From Begonia masoniana (lineage: Eukaryota > Streptophyta > Magnoliopsida > Cucurbitales > Begoniaceae), in assembly GCA_022432975.1 (NCBI GenBank), contig CM039502.1:26768996-26832995 (forward strand): DNA of 64,000 nucleotides, read 5' to 3'. The first letter of the stretch is position 1. Each line of letters starts with the position of its first letter. A program made the translations under genes and the position numbers. The notes beneath the pieces are model-generated. The model did not search any database. It saw only the letters and a list, made by a program, of their open reading frames with translations, and had not been told where the DNA came from. Below, one piece after another: positions 1 to 8,820 of the stretch.

Positions 1-2
1 CA

Positions 3-451
3 GACACACGACGGAGAGAGCTAGAGTTTGAAGAAGGTGACGAGGTCTACCTTAAAGTTTCTCCATTCAAGGCATAGCGAGATTTGGAAGGAGGGGTAAG
101 TTAAACCCTCGTTATGTGGGGCCCTTTCCTATTCTGAAGAGGATCGGGAAGTTAGCGTACAGACTACAGCTTCCGGCTTCTATGGAGGGTATCCACGACG
201 TATTCCACGTGTCTATGCTTCGGAAGTGTCTTCGCAATCCGTCGCATATCATAGAGCCTACGGAGATCGAGGTACAGCCTACCTTGAATTACGAGGTGAG
301 GCCGTTACGTATTTTGGAGTTTTCCACCAAGATTTTGCGCAACAAGGAGATTCCGCTAGTCAAAGTCCTTTGGCGGAACCACGAGGTGGAAGAAGCGACC
401 TGGGAGCGACAGCAGGATATGATGACTAGTTATCCTGAGTTGTTTGCATGA
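3..451 (+). pseudogene. gypsy-1 integrase tail with chromodomain-like C-terminus
   Basis: This is the 3' end of a Ty3/gypsy chromovirus pol gene; the rest lies left of the window. The first frame reads an integrase C-terminal segment (ELEFEEGDEVYLKVSPF). A one-base shift near position 75 moves the reading to the frame with RFGRRGKLNPRYVGPFPIL, then FHVSMLRKC, and ends in a chromodomain-like stretch (KVLWRNHEVEEATWE) before TGA/TAG-type termination at 449-451. In chromoviruses this module is thought to guide integration to marked chromatin. The same module closes gypsy-2 at 23246. A polypurine tract and LTR follow directly, as expected for the end of pol. I call it a pseudogene because of the frameshift; everything upstream is unseen. 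Confidence 0.9.
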
Positions 452-478
452 GTTGATTTTGTGGACAAAATCCTGAAT

Positions 479-491
479 AAGGAGGGTAGAA
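479..491 (+). other. polypurine tract of gypsy-1
   Basis: Purine run AAGGAGGGTAGAA directly precedes the LTR start TGTAATATCC. It primes plus-strand DNA synthesis in LTR retrotransposons. Gypsy-2 has the matching site next to its 3' LTR (reverse complement AAGGAGGGTAGAT, near 23211-23223). Confidence 0.8.
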
Positions 492-856
492 TGTAATATC
501 CGGCTTGTACGGATTTCGGATTTAATATATTATATTGTTATTTTATTATATAGTGGCATTTTTGGTAAATATGTCAAACCAGGTCCGTTTCACAAAAAGA
601 AAGCGTCATTACGATCCTAACGAATAATAAGAATTTTAAGAAATTTACGGGAATTTTCGGAGATCAAACGCTATATTCCGAACAATTAAGCTTTTCGTAA
701 TGAAAAAGACGTTCTTGCAAAAATAGTAAATGAGGTCCGAATTGTGAACGGACAGTTTTATTAAGTCCCAAATAATAAGTTAGACTTATTGGTGAAGTAA
801 GGACGTTTGGAGAGGTCGAATGGCGGGACGATTAACGAACCGAAGAACGAAATCAA

Positions 857-863
857 TATAAAA
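857..863 (+). promoter_or_regulatory. candidate LTR TATA box
   Basis: TATAAAA within CAATATAAAAACTATAG lies 365 bp into the LTR, followed by a CT-rich stretch (about 905-1060) that looks like a plant 5' leader. This makes it the best visible promoter for gypsy-1 transcripts. If correct, the 22-bp array, the hairpins and the donor-like sites at 1079 and 1374 are transcribed. Inference from composition and spacing only. Confidence 0.4.
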
Positions 864-1641
864 ACTATAGAAGGGCAAAAAGGTAATTTGTAAAGTTAAT
901 ATTTCTTTATAAAAATCACTTTCCTTCAATCGGCAGAACACTTATGCAATTTCCTCTCTGTTTCTCTTTTTCTCTCGCAAACCCTCTCTGGCCGCCGACG
1001 ATTTCACGGCTCCGACCTCCGATTTTCCTTCCGTTTGTCTCGTTTTCTTCACGTGTTCTCCTCCAATCGACGTTCTCGGTAAGTCTCTATAGTTTTGGAA
1101 CATTGAAATTCGAGTTTCGTAAAGTTTTAAACGTTTAGGTTCGTTTAGGTTTTCGATTAAAAACGAGATCTAGGGCTCGTAATCGATAGGTTGTCAATGA
1201 TTAAGTAAATATTGAACGTGTTGGACGTATTTGGACGAATCTAATCGATTTAAGAAAAAGGTTAGAATTTACGAAATTTCGAGATTTTTGAATAAACTCG
1301 TTTAACGTAAATCCTTGTAAATTGCTTAGGTAAACAGTGCTCGTGGACGGGTTTAAGCTGCTTTGGACGCGAGGTAAGTTCTCGTGATTTTCTTTGGCCA
1401 AATCGGCCTACACCGTATATCGTGTCGTCTCGAGGCGTTTTGGAGATGCCTTTAGTTAGTTTTGCTCGGTTTGGGTAGCTAGGTCTTAGGAGTTTATAGT
1501 TTACGTTTTTAAAGTCCCGATGGTCTATGTGTTGCTTGTTTATTGTATGATATTGAACTGTTCACGCATCACTTGGTTTTAAAGAAAAGCATGAAAACGA
1601 ATTTCCGCACAGAGTTTTAAAGATAACGTAAAGCATAGCAT

Positions 1642-2760
1642 CGGCCGAAAGGCGAAAGGCTTACAGTTCACGGCCGAAAGGCTTACAGTTCACGGCCGAA
1701 AGGCTTACAGTTCACGGCCGAAAGGCTTACAGTTCACGGCCGAAAGGCTTACAGTTCACGGCCGAAAGGCTTACAGTTCACGGCCGAAAGGCTTACAGTT
1801 CACGGCCGAAAGGCTTACAGTTCACGGCCGAAAGGCTTACAGTTCACGGCCGAAAGGCTTACAGTTCACGGCCGAAAGGCTTACAGTTCACGGCCGAAAG
1901 GCTTACAGTTCACGGCCGAAAGGCTTACAGTTCACGGCCGAAAGGCTTACAGTTCACGGCCGAAAGGCTTACAGTTCACGGCCGAAAGGCTTACAGTTCA
2001 CGGCCGAAAGGCTTACAGTTCACGGCCGAAAGGCTTACAGTTCACGGCCGAAAGGCTTACAGTTCACGGCCGAAAGGCTTACAGTTCACGGCCGAAAGGC
2101 TTACAGTTCACGGCCGAAAGGCTTACAGTTCACGGCCGAAAGGCTTACAGTTCACGGCCGAAAGGCTTACAGTTCACGGCCGAAAGGCTTACAGTTCACG
2201 GCCGAAAGGCTTACAGTTCACGGCCGAAAGGCTTACAGTTCACGGCCGAAAGGCTTACAGTTCACGGCCGAAAGGCTTACAGTTCACGGCCGAAAGGCTT
2301 ACAGTTCACGGCCGAAAGGCTTACAGTTCACGGCCGAAAGGCTTACAGTTCACGGCCGAAAGGCTTACAGTTCACGGCCGAAAGGCTTACAGTTCACGGC
2401 CGAAAGGCTTACAGTTCACGGCCGAAAGGCTTACAGTTCACGGCCGAAAGGCTTACAGTTCACGGCCGAAAGGCTTACAGTTCACGGCCGAAAGGCTTAC
2501 AGTTCACGGCCGAAAGGCTTACAGTTCACGGCCGAAAGGCTTACAGTTCACGGCCGAAAGGCTTACAGTTCACGGCCGAAAGGCTTACAGTTCACGGCCG
2601 AAAGGCTTACAGTTCACGGCCGAAAGGCTTACAGTTCACGGCCGAAAGGCTTTGCACGGCCGAAAGGCTTACAGTGCACGGCCGAAAGGCTTACAGTCAC
2701 GGCCGAAAGGCTTACAGTACAACGGCCGAAAGGCTTACAGGCGAAAGGCATCAGTTACAG
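1642..2760 (+). repeat. 22-bp tandem array in gypsy-1 LTR
   Basis: The unit is CGGCCGAAAGGC followed by TTACAGTTCA. From 1671 to 2638 I count 44 copies in exact 22-bp register that look identical by eye; degenerate copies flank them (1642-1670 and 2639-2760). Each unit holds GGCC-GAAA-GGC, a short stem with a GNRA-type loop on the element's sense strand. Related but shorter and degenerate copies lie in the inverted LTR at 63121-63260. The uniformity implies recent amplification; read-based assemblies may misstate the copy number. Confidence 0.97.
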
Positions 2761-3409
2761 GTCACGCGAGGTGGGGCTCAGGCACGGCTGTACGGATTGT
2801 GAGCGTGTACCCCCCTCCTCTAGCTGGAAAGAGTAGTCCGCCCGCTGGATGAGCTCTCTCTGGTTAGAGGGTATAGGATCTCGGTGACACCTACAGAGCA
2901 TTGCATAGAAAGATAAATAAAGCATGATTTATCGAACTCATAGCACAGCATGCATCGCATTTACTAGGGCTTACTGAGATTATCTCCTAGTGTGTTTATG
3001 TATGGTGTAGGTGACATAGACTACGAGATACCAGGTGAGGACGACGTTCCTCCACCTGAGGCATAGCTCAGTTGACGGATGATGGCTGCGGTGGTGTGCT
3101 GGCGCAGTCGAGGCTCATTTGACCCGTGGGGACGTATGTATAGTTTTGAGGGTCTTTTAGTATATTTTGTATGAATATGTATAGTATGTTTAACTTGTTT
3201 TGAGATTCTGGAACTGTTTGGTTTTTAAACTGTATTTAACTGTTTTGGATTAAAGCTTTTATTTGATCGTTTTGAAATGTTTTAGGTTGTTACGGATAGC
3301 TCAGTTTTTAGAGCTATCCACGCAGTTGGACTTCGTAAAGTCCGGTGCTAAGTTAGTAGTGTTTTAAGATATAATTAGATTGTAAAAATTGGAGAGTATG
3401 AGAAGATTT

Positions 3410-3524
3410 GCTCTCTGGAAACCGGATTTCCAGAGAGCACATTGGTGTTTTTCCTTTCTAAAATGTATTAGGGGTTGTGCTTTTCATTGTATTTCGCTCT
3501 CTGGAATAAGGATTTCCAGAGAGC
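3410..3524 (+). repeat. two perfect inverted repeats (hairpins)
   Basis: At 3410-3438 GCTCTCTGGAAA pairs with TTTCCAGAGAGC (12-bp stem, 5-nt loop). At 3496-3524 the same arms recur as an 11-bp stem with a 7-nt loop. The two copies are 86 bp apart in the distal part of the LTR, so they would be in LTR-derived RNA if it is transcribed there. Confidence 0.85.
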
Positions 3525-3625
3525 ACTTAGCGAGAAATGAGAAAGACCAAAAACAGAGAAGAAGAAAGGGAGGCGATCAGTGGAAGGCAAGGGATCGCTG
3601 GGCGATCGCTGCTTGCATGAGCAGA

Positions 3626-3778
3626 GCAGCGATCGATCTCTGCAGCAATGCAGAGATCGATCGCCGATCGCTGCACTGCATGCAGCGATCGATCTCTGCA
3701 GCAATGCAGAGATCGATCGCTGATCGCTGCACTGCATGCAGCGATCGATCTCTGCAGCAATGCAGAGATCGATCGCTG
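3626..3778 (+). repeat. 56-bp palindromic repeat, about 2.7 copies
   Basis: A GATC-rich unit repeats almost exactly at 56-bp steps. Inside each unit GCGATCGATCTCTGCA is followed by GCAA and then its reverse complement, a 16-bp stem with a 4-nt loop, and between stems the sequence is again palindromic (GATCGCTGCACTGCATGCAGCG-type). Several frames stay open through it, which explains the 70-148 codon ORFs seen here; they are not genes. Confidence 0.9.
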
Positions 3779-4031
3779 ACTTTTGGCACAGCTTTGGACG
3801 GTTTTGTCCTCCCAACTTTTATTTGCTTTAATTAATTTATTTAATAGTTTTAATAGTTTTATTTAAATTGTTTTATGTTTGTTTTAAAATGAGTTTTAAG
3901 TTAGATTTTAATTCCGATTTCGATTCCAGTTTCGATTTCGGTTTAGATTCTGCCTAGAGTTTAATTAAAGATATTAGGATAAAAAAAAAAAAATAGTACG
4001 GAAATACGGGTACAGTTTTAGGGGTGTTACA

Positions 4032-4983
4032 CAAGCTCTCATTGTCTAAAAACAGAACTCCTCCCGAGTTCGGATGCAGTCTCCTCCCGAGACTGAGCTT
4101 CAATGAAGAACAAAGAAAGATTGCCTCCTCTGACACCTCCTGGAACACCAAGTCGTTGTCTTCGGACGTAATACTCAACACACTCAATAAATCGATTCAA
4201 TCCACAACATAAGAAGAGTGTGTAAAACAATCACAGACCCATACGCAAAAACGTAGGGAGTGAAAAAAAAGCGACGGCTCGCAAAGTGAAGAAAACTTCT
4301 CTCGTGAAAATCAAACTTCCGTCCGCTGAAGAACAATCACCGACGACTCACAGTAAGTGTGAATGAAAGGATTAACAATTGCTGGACACGCACAATCGTC
4401 GGTGTAGAATAAAATCGCCCCAAGGAATAAAAACTTTTAGCTCTCAAGAATAATGGCTTCAGCTACCTTCTTCAGAAAAACAAAGGCTTAAATATAATAG
4501 GTAACAACCATATCTTCAATTTAATTCAGTTACCAAAATAGAATTAACACCGCAAGAATTAAGGAAAACAAATCTTAACAAATTCGGTTGAGTGACACCA
4601 CGTGTGACACTTTAGGAAAGTATCTCCAACAATTTGGATATTCATCCAAAAAATTAGGAAAGCATTCCATTATTCATGGTAACACGAAGCCCAACAGATT
4701 TCACCAAATCTCCATCAAATCGGCTTACCAAAACAATTTTTCAAAAAGCAAGTGCATTTAGCTTTTTTCAATAATTTTCATGATATTCTTGTTTCCTTAT
4801 TTTTCTCTTCAACAAAATCTTGATGATTGCAATATGTATCCATCCAATAATTTGAATATAATATTCTTGATCACCAAGAAATAAATTATCAATTTGAAAA
4901 ATAATGGAATAAAATATTATCTCCATAGAAATATATTGCCAAAAAATCAATGCCAACACATATGCAAAACCTTTGCATTTACA
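4032..4983 (-). mobile_element. 3' LTR of copia-1, truncated by gypsy-1
   Basis: Matches 12691-13642 almost base for base, with small indels and substitutions. Its right edge (TTTACA at 4983) is the reverse complement of the LTR start TGTAA. The reverse complement of 4984-4999 reads ACCAAAGGGGGAGAT, a classic copia polypurine tract. The missing part of the LTR should continue left of gypsy-1 beyond the window. Confidence 0.93.
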
Positions 4984-5426
4984 ATCTCCCCCTTTGGTAT
5001 TTTTTAGCAAAATCAATATAACCCATAATCTCAATAACTCTCCCTGGATTAACTCCCCCTGAATAGTGGCTTCAATCATCATAAAAATACTTCAATCATC
5101 GTCATATCAAAAATATGGTATTAGAGCATACTCTTCCAAATACTTCCCCTTTTTGCCATAAAAAGACAAATATATATATAAGAGAATAATGACTACGATA
5201 AGAGCATCATAATCACAAAATAATTAGTATAAAAACCAACAGCACCATAGGGAAATAACCAATATCACGAATAATATAATATCCAGATGCAGGCAGAGTA
5301 TCCATAGATGAAATATCCAGAAACAAGAGAACATTTTAGAAGTTCATAAGAAATCCATCATTAAGTAGAAATATCATCAGAAGAAAGACCAACCCAATTG
5401 TAGTTGTTGGCAACCATTCACTAGTA
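4984..5426 (-). other. copia-1 3' untranslated region
   Basis: AT-rich noncoding sequence between the extra ORF and the polypurine tract. I see no coding sequence in it. Confidence 0.6.
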
Positions 5427-5855
5427 TCATTTTCCTTGGACATATTCTTCTTCAACATGAAATACTGAAGTATCCCCCTCTGCTACTTCAGTGACATCCT
5501 CAGTAACATCAGTTGAAACTCCTGACTTTTCAACAAGTTTGGTCTCCTTAACCAGTTCCTTCACATTAGCAACTTTCTTTCTCTTGAAAATATCATTAGC
5601 AACTTCCTTAGCAAACATTTTTCCGACAAGGTCATCAAGCATCCAATAACTACTATCTTTCCTTTTTCTATTTTCGATTACCATTTGCTGATCATACAAA
5701 AATTTCATCTCACCTTCAAGAATCTTGATAAAACAGGATAACAATGCAGAATCAGAAGCATTGTCAGAATTAGAAACATTGTCAAGAGCTGGAACATCCT
5801 CGGGAACACCATCCAGAACATTAATTTGATCACCTTTCATTCTTGCAATCGACAT
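5427..5855 (-). CDS. copia-1 extra ORF downstream of pol, unknown product
   Basis: A 142-codon ORF lies between RNase H and the 3' LTR, where some SIRE-type copia elements carry an additional 'env-like' ORF. The protein is acidic and hydrophilic (MSIARMKGDQINVLDGVPED at the start, a helical charged centre, EVANDIFKRKKVANVKELVK, and an acidic tail). I see no signal peptide or membrane segment. Two of the 12-bp-spaced DNA motifs fall in it and are read as VPEDVP and DVTEDVT. It may be the remnant of a longer ORF: 5856-6469 upstream has no open frame of similar quality. Function unknown; I do not recognise a domain. Confidence 0.45.
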   Translation of the reverse strand: MSIARMKGDQINVLDGVPEDVPALDNVSNSDNASDSALLSCFIKILEGEMKFLYDQQMVIENRKRKDSSYWMLDDLVGKMFAKEVANDIFKRKKVANVKELVKETKLVEKSGVSTDVTEDVTEVAEGDTSVFHVEEEYVQGK

Positions 5856-6469
5856 GATTCACAATCAATTCCCAGAGAAGTAAGAGGACGGTTTCTCATA
5901 GCAATCTTGTGTAGGATAGTATACTTGACAGTAAGTAGCAAGATAGAAAAATATTTACCACGGGGCCACACGTCTGACACTACCAGTGACATCAGTAATT
6001 ATCTTGATAAAATTGGGAGAAAACTTCACAGAATTATTCTAGTGGCAGCACAGATGTGTGTTGATCACAATAGGGAAGACCTCGAACAAATATCCCTTGA
6101 ACTGTTGGAAAGAGATTGATAGAAAATAGTCGTTTGAGTTTATGGAAATAAACCATAAATACTTACTCAAATTTGGAAAATAAATCAAAAATTCTTCAAA
6201 TAAGATGGGAAATAAACCCAAGAATATCCACGATCAAATCTTATAAAAACCTCCATCAATATATTTGAGATTAACTCCAAATTTCCATAAAAATTGCCGA
6301 AAACTTCATAGAACCCTTTGTGTTATGCAGGAAGTTATAGACCAAAAATCTCAAAAGAAACATTAGCAACAAAAGAAATCCCTTCTTTTTCTTTTTCTTT
6401 TCTTTTTTTTTTATTTTTTATTTTTTATGAAAGCAAATAAAAAAAAACTTACAACACAGAAGAACCTCT
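5856..6469 (-). other. copia-1 spacer between RNase H and extra ORF
   Basis: AT-rich, with a pyrimidine/T tract near 6380-6430. No credible coding sequence. One paired motif (CTGACAC and GTGACAT, starts 5974 and 5986) lies in this noncoding stretch. Confidence 0.6.
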
Positions 6470-6879
6470 TCACATGACACATAGGCCTAAGACAGACCTC
6501 AATTCTTCAAATCTCACACCATCCAAAGCTTTGGTAAAAATATCGGCAATTTGTTTCTCGGTCACCATATGCTCCAAATTAATCATTTTGTCCTCTACAA
6601 GAGATCGAATAAAATGATGTCGTATATTAATATGCTTTGTCCGAGAATGCTGAACAGGATTTTTAGAGATATTGATTGCACTCAGATTATCACAGTAGAG
6701 GGTCATGACACCCTGTGTGACACCATAGTCTCTCATCATTTGTTTCATCCAAAGAAGCTGCGTACAGCTGCTACCTGCTGCAATATATTCTGCCTTGGTC
6801 GTAGATAAAGAAACAAAATTCTGCTTCTTACTAAACCATGACACCAAGTTGTGTCCAACACAAAAACATCCACCCGAAG
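6470..6879 (-). pseudogene. copia-1 RNase H, C-terminal part
   Basis: Continues the RNase H domain after the Cassandra insertion. Readable motifs are LVSWFSKKQNFVSLSTTKAE, EYIAAGSSCTQLLWMKQ, LYCDN, HSRTKHINIRHHFI and QIADIFTKAL, in the standard copia order to the end of pol (stop at 6470-6472). The family role is degrading the RNA strand during reverse transcription. The region between WMKQ and LYCDN reads RDYGVTQGVMT, where the 12-bp-spaced DNA motif (starts 6705 and 6717) is embedded without changing the domain's length relative to copia-2. Confidence 0.9.
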
Positions 6880-6965
6880 TGTAACGACCCCTTTTCCCAG
6901 AAAGATATTGTCCGCTCTGGGGATTGGGCCGTAGCGCAATATCCTCCCCTCACGGCTTTGTTTGG

Positions 6966-7044
6966 CGAGAACTTCCCGGAAGGTCACCCAACCTGGAATT
7001 GCTCTCGTCGAAGCACTTTTAACTTCAAAGTTCTTATGGGATCC
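6966..7044 (-). ncRNA. 5S-rRNA-like segment in left Cassandra LTR
   Basis: On the minus strand GGATCCCATAAGAACT is followed by GAAGTTAAAAGTGCTTC, GACGAGAGC, GGTTGGGTGACC and GGGAAGTTCTCG in plant 5S order, covering the internal Pol III promoter (boxes A, IE and C). This copy differs from the right LTR at a few bases, for example TTTGAAGTT against TCCGAAGTT. It is not a functional rRNA gene; the 5' and 3' ends of 5S diverge. Confidence 0.88.
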
Positions 7045-7340
7045 GTTGCCACTTGTGCTCCAAAACGCGTCTTGCTATATTGGGAGGGTCTCTTTACATA
7101 TGTTTCATTTCCACATACTTCCCCAAGCATTGTGGGATTGTGACAACCCCCTCTTTACGACCCGGGATTTGCCTATACTCGAGTCCAGGATTCGCCTACA
7201 CTCGTCTTAGGTCCCGAGGTTTGCCCCGCAACCCGAGGTTTGCCCCGCAGTCGTACACATACGTTCACATTCAGGTCATCACAATAACCCTCCCTCGGGG
7301 GCCCAACATCCTCGTTGGCCACATTTTCGGTTGGGTACAA

Positions 7341-7352
7341 GCTCTGATACCA
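7341..7352 (-). other. Cassandra primer-binding site
   Basis: GCTCTGATACCA is the reverse complement of TGGTATCAGAGC, complementary to the 3' end of plant initiator Met tRNA. It sits two bases from the LTR end, as in copia-1 and copia-2. Confidence 0.9.
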
Positions 7353-7440
7353 TTTGTAACGACCCCTTTTCCCAGCAAGATATTGTCCGCTCTAGGGATT
7401 GGGCCGTAGCGCAATATCCTCCCCTCACGGCTTTGTTTGG

Positions 7441-7519
7441 CGAGAACTTCCCGGAAGGTCACCCAACCTGGAATTGCTCTCGCCGAAGCACTTTTAACTT
7501 CGGAGTTCTTATGGGATCC
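7441..7519 (-). ncRNA. 5S-rRNA-like segment in right Cassandra LTR
   Basis: The better-preserved copy: GGATCCCATAAGAACTCCG, then AAGTTAAAAGTGCTTCGG, CGAGAGCA, GGTTGGGTGACC and GGGAAGTTCTCGCC. The box A and box C regions align readily with plant 5S. In this family the segment could recruit Pol III; activity here is not shown. Confidence 0.9.
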
Positions 7520-7763
7520 GTTGCCAATTGTGCTCCAAAACGCGTCTTGCTATGTTGAGAGGGTCTCTTTACATATGTTTCATTTCCACATACTTCCCCA
7601 AGCGTTGTGGGATTGTGACAACCCCCTCTTTACGAATCGGGATTTGCCTATACTCGAGTCCGGGATTCGCCTACACTCGGCTTAGGTCCCGAGATTTGCC
7701 CCGCAACCCGAGGTTTGCCCCGCAGTCGTATACATACGTTCACATTCGGGTCATCACACGAAG

Positions 7764-8172
7764 TGCTTTTTCGATCATCATAACTTCCTGCCCAGTTAGC
7801 ATCACAATAACCCACTAGATTTGCATTAGAATCTAAAGAATACCAGATGCCATGATTAGTTGTTCCACTAACATATTTTAGAATTCGTTTAACCGACACT
7901 AGATGTGTTTCCCTTAGATTGGCTTGAAATCGAGCGCATAAACCCACGCTATAACAAATATTTGGTCGGCTGGCAGTAAGATATAATAGGCTTCCAATCA
8001 TGCTTCTATATAAACGTGGATCTACAGCAATGCTCTTCTCATCTTTAGAAATTTTCTCATGTGTCCCAAGGGGTGTTCTACACGGGCGTGCATTCTCGAG
8101 CTTAAATTTTTTCAATAAATTCTTGGCATATTTAGCTTGAGAGATAAAAATACCATTCTTTTCTTGTTGAAT
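7764..8172 (-). pseudogene. copia-1 RT/RNase H connection and N-terminal RNase H
   Basis: Reads from the end of RT (QAKYAKNLLKKF) through RNASE-H-linked motifs SMIGSLLYLTASRPNI, KRILKYVSGT and GYCDANWAGSYDDRKSTS, where the first catalytic aspartates are kept. Coding is then cut by Cassandra at 7763 and resumes at 6879. A stop at 8173-8175 separates it from the RT reading. Confidence 0.9.
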
Positions 8173-8760
8173 TTAAAGTCCAAGAAAATAAGTGAGTTCT
8201 CCAACCATACTCATCTCAAATTCACCGGTCATTTGAGAAACAAATTCATCCACCATCATCTGTGACACCGAGCCAAACACTATGTCATCTACATATATTT
8301 GAGCAAGTAAAAACTGACCTTTGGCACGACAGACGAAAAGGGTTTTATCTACTTCCCCTCGCTCATATCCCTTGGATAATAAATATTGCGTAAGTCGTTC
8401 ATACCACGCACGAGGAGCTTGTTTAAGCCCATATAACGTCTTCTTCAATTTATAGACATACTCGGGATGATGAGGGTCTTCAAAACTCTTTGGTTGAGCA
8501 ACATAAACCTCTTCATTAAGAAAACCGTTAAGGAAGACACTCTTCACATCCATTTGAAATAAGTTGAACCGCATAACACAAGCAATAGCCAAGAGAAGCC
8601 AAATAGATTCAAGACGAGCAACCAGAGCGAATGTTTCATCAAAATCGATTCCTTCAATCTGGGAATACCCTTGAGCAACTAGCCGAGCTTTGTTACGAGT
8701 GATGTTGCTTTGCTCATCACTTTTATTCTTGTAGATCCATTTAGTACAAATAACATTCAC
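8173..8760 (-). pseudogene. copia-1 reverse transcriptase
   Basis: An open stretch of 195 codons with copia RT motifs in order: KARLVAQGYSQIEGIDFDET, QMDVKSVFLNGFLNEEVYV, KTLYGLKQAPRAWYERL and the catalytic QIYVDDIVFGS, ending in ELTYFLGL just before an in-frame stop. The normal copia catalytic YVDD box is intact. Upstream, a shift or stop near 8761-8820 breaks the link to integrase. One copy of the GTGACAC motif (8262) is encoded right after YVDDI. Confidence 0.92.
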
Positions 8761-8820
8761 ATCGGGAGGACACGATACTAAGTCCCAAACTTGATTTCGA
8801 GAGAATTGGCTAAGTTCTTC

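Larger units (their letters stand above)
492..4031 (+). mobile_element. 3' LTR of gypsy-1, 3540 bp
   Basis: The LTR begins TGTAATATCC right after the polypurine tract and ends GGTGTTACA. The next bases (CAAGCTC) are copia-1 LTR sequence: the intact copia-1 LTR at 12700 reads ACAAGCTCCCCTTGTC, so gypsy-1 landed inside copia-1. CAAGC is the likely right-hand copy of the target duplication; the left copy is outside the window. The length is large for a chromovirus LTR because about 1.1 kb is a 22-bp array. The LTR also holds two perfect hairpins and a palindromic 56-bp repeat. A homologous LTR in opposite orientation starts at 62189. Confidence 0.88.
6880..7758 (-). mobile_element. Cassandra TRIM, complete
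   Basis: Two near-identical 404-bp LTRs (6880-7283 and 7355-7758) begin TGTAACGACC and end GTCATCACA on the plus strand and flank only 71 bp. The internal part holds GCTCTGATACCA (7341-7352), the complement of the plant initiator Met tRNA PBS, so the element is minus-stranded. A perfect target duplication CGAAG lies at 6875-6879 and 7759-7763. Both LTRs carry a 5S-rRNA-like segment, the hallmark of Cassandra. It encodes no protein and depends on other elements for movement. It interrupts copia-1 RNase H. Confidence 0.95.

Noticed and set aside
1642..2760. CRISPR-like array
   Set aside because: Units are directly adjacent without unique spacers, in a plant LTR. It is a tandem minisatellite.
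3389..3835. 148-codon plus ORF and three minus ORFs
   Set aside because: Created by the 56-bp palindromic repeat; same open frame on both strands, no protein-like composition.
6966..7519. Functional 5S rRNA gene
   Set aside because: Only the internal promoter-bearing core resembles 5S; ends diverge and the copies sit in Cassandra LTRs.
6838..7818. ORFs of 75-118 codons on both strands
   Set aside because: They lie in the Cassandra LTRs and come in duplicate, one per LTR. The element is noncoding.
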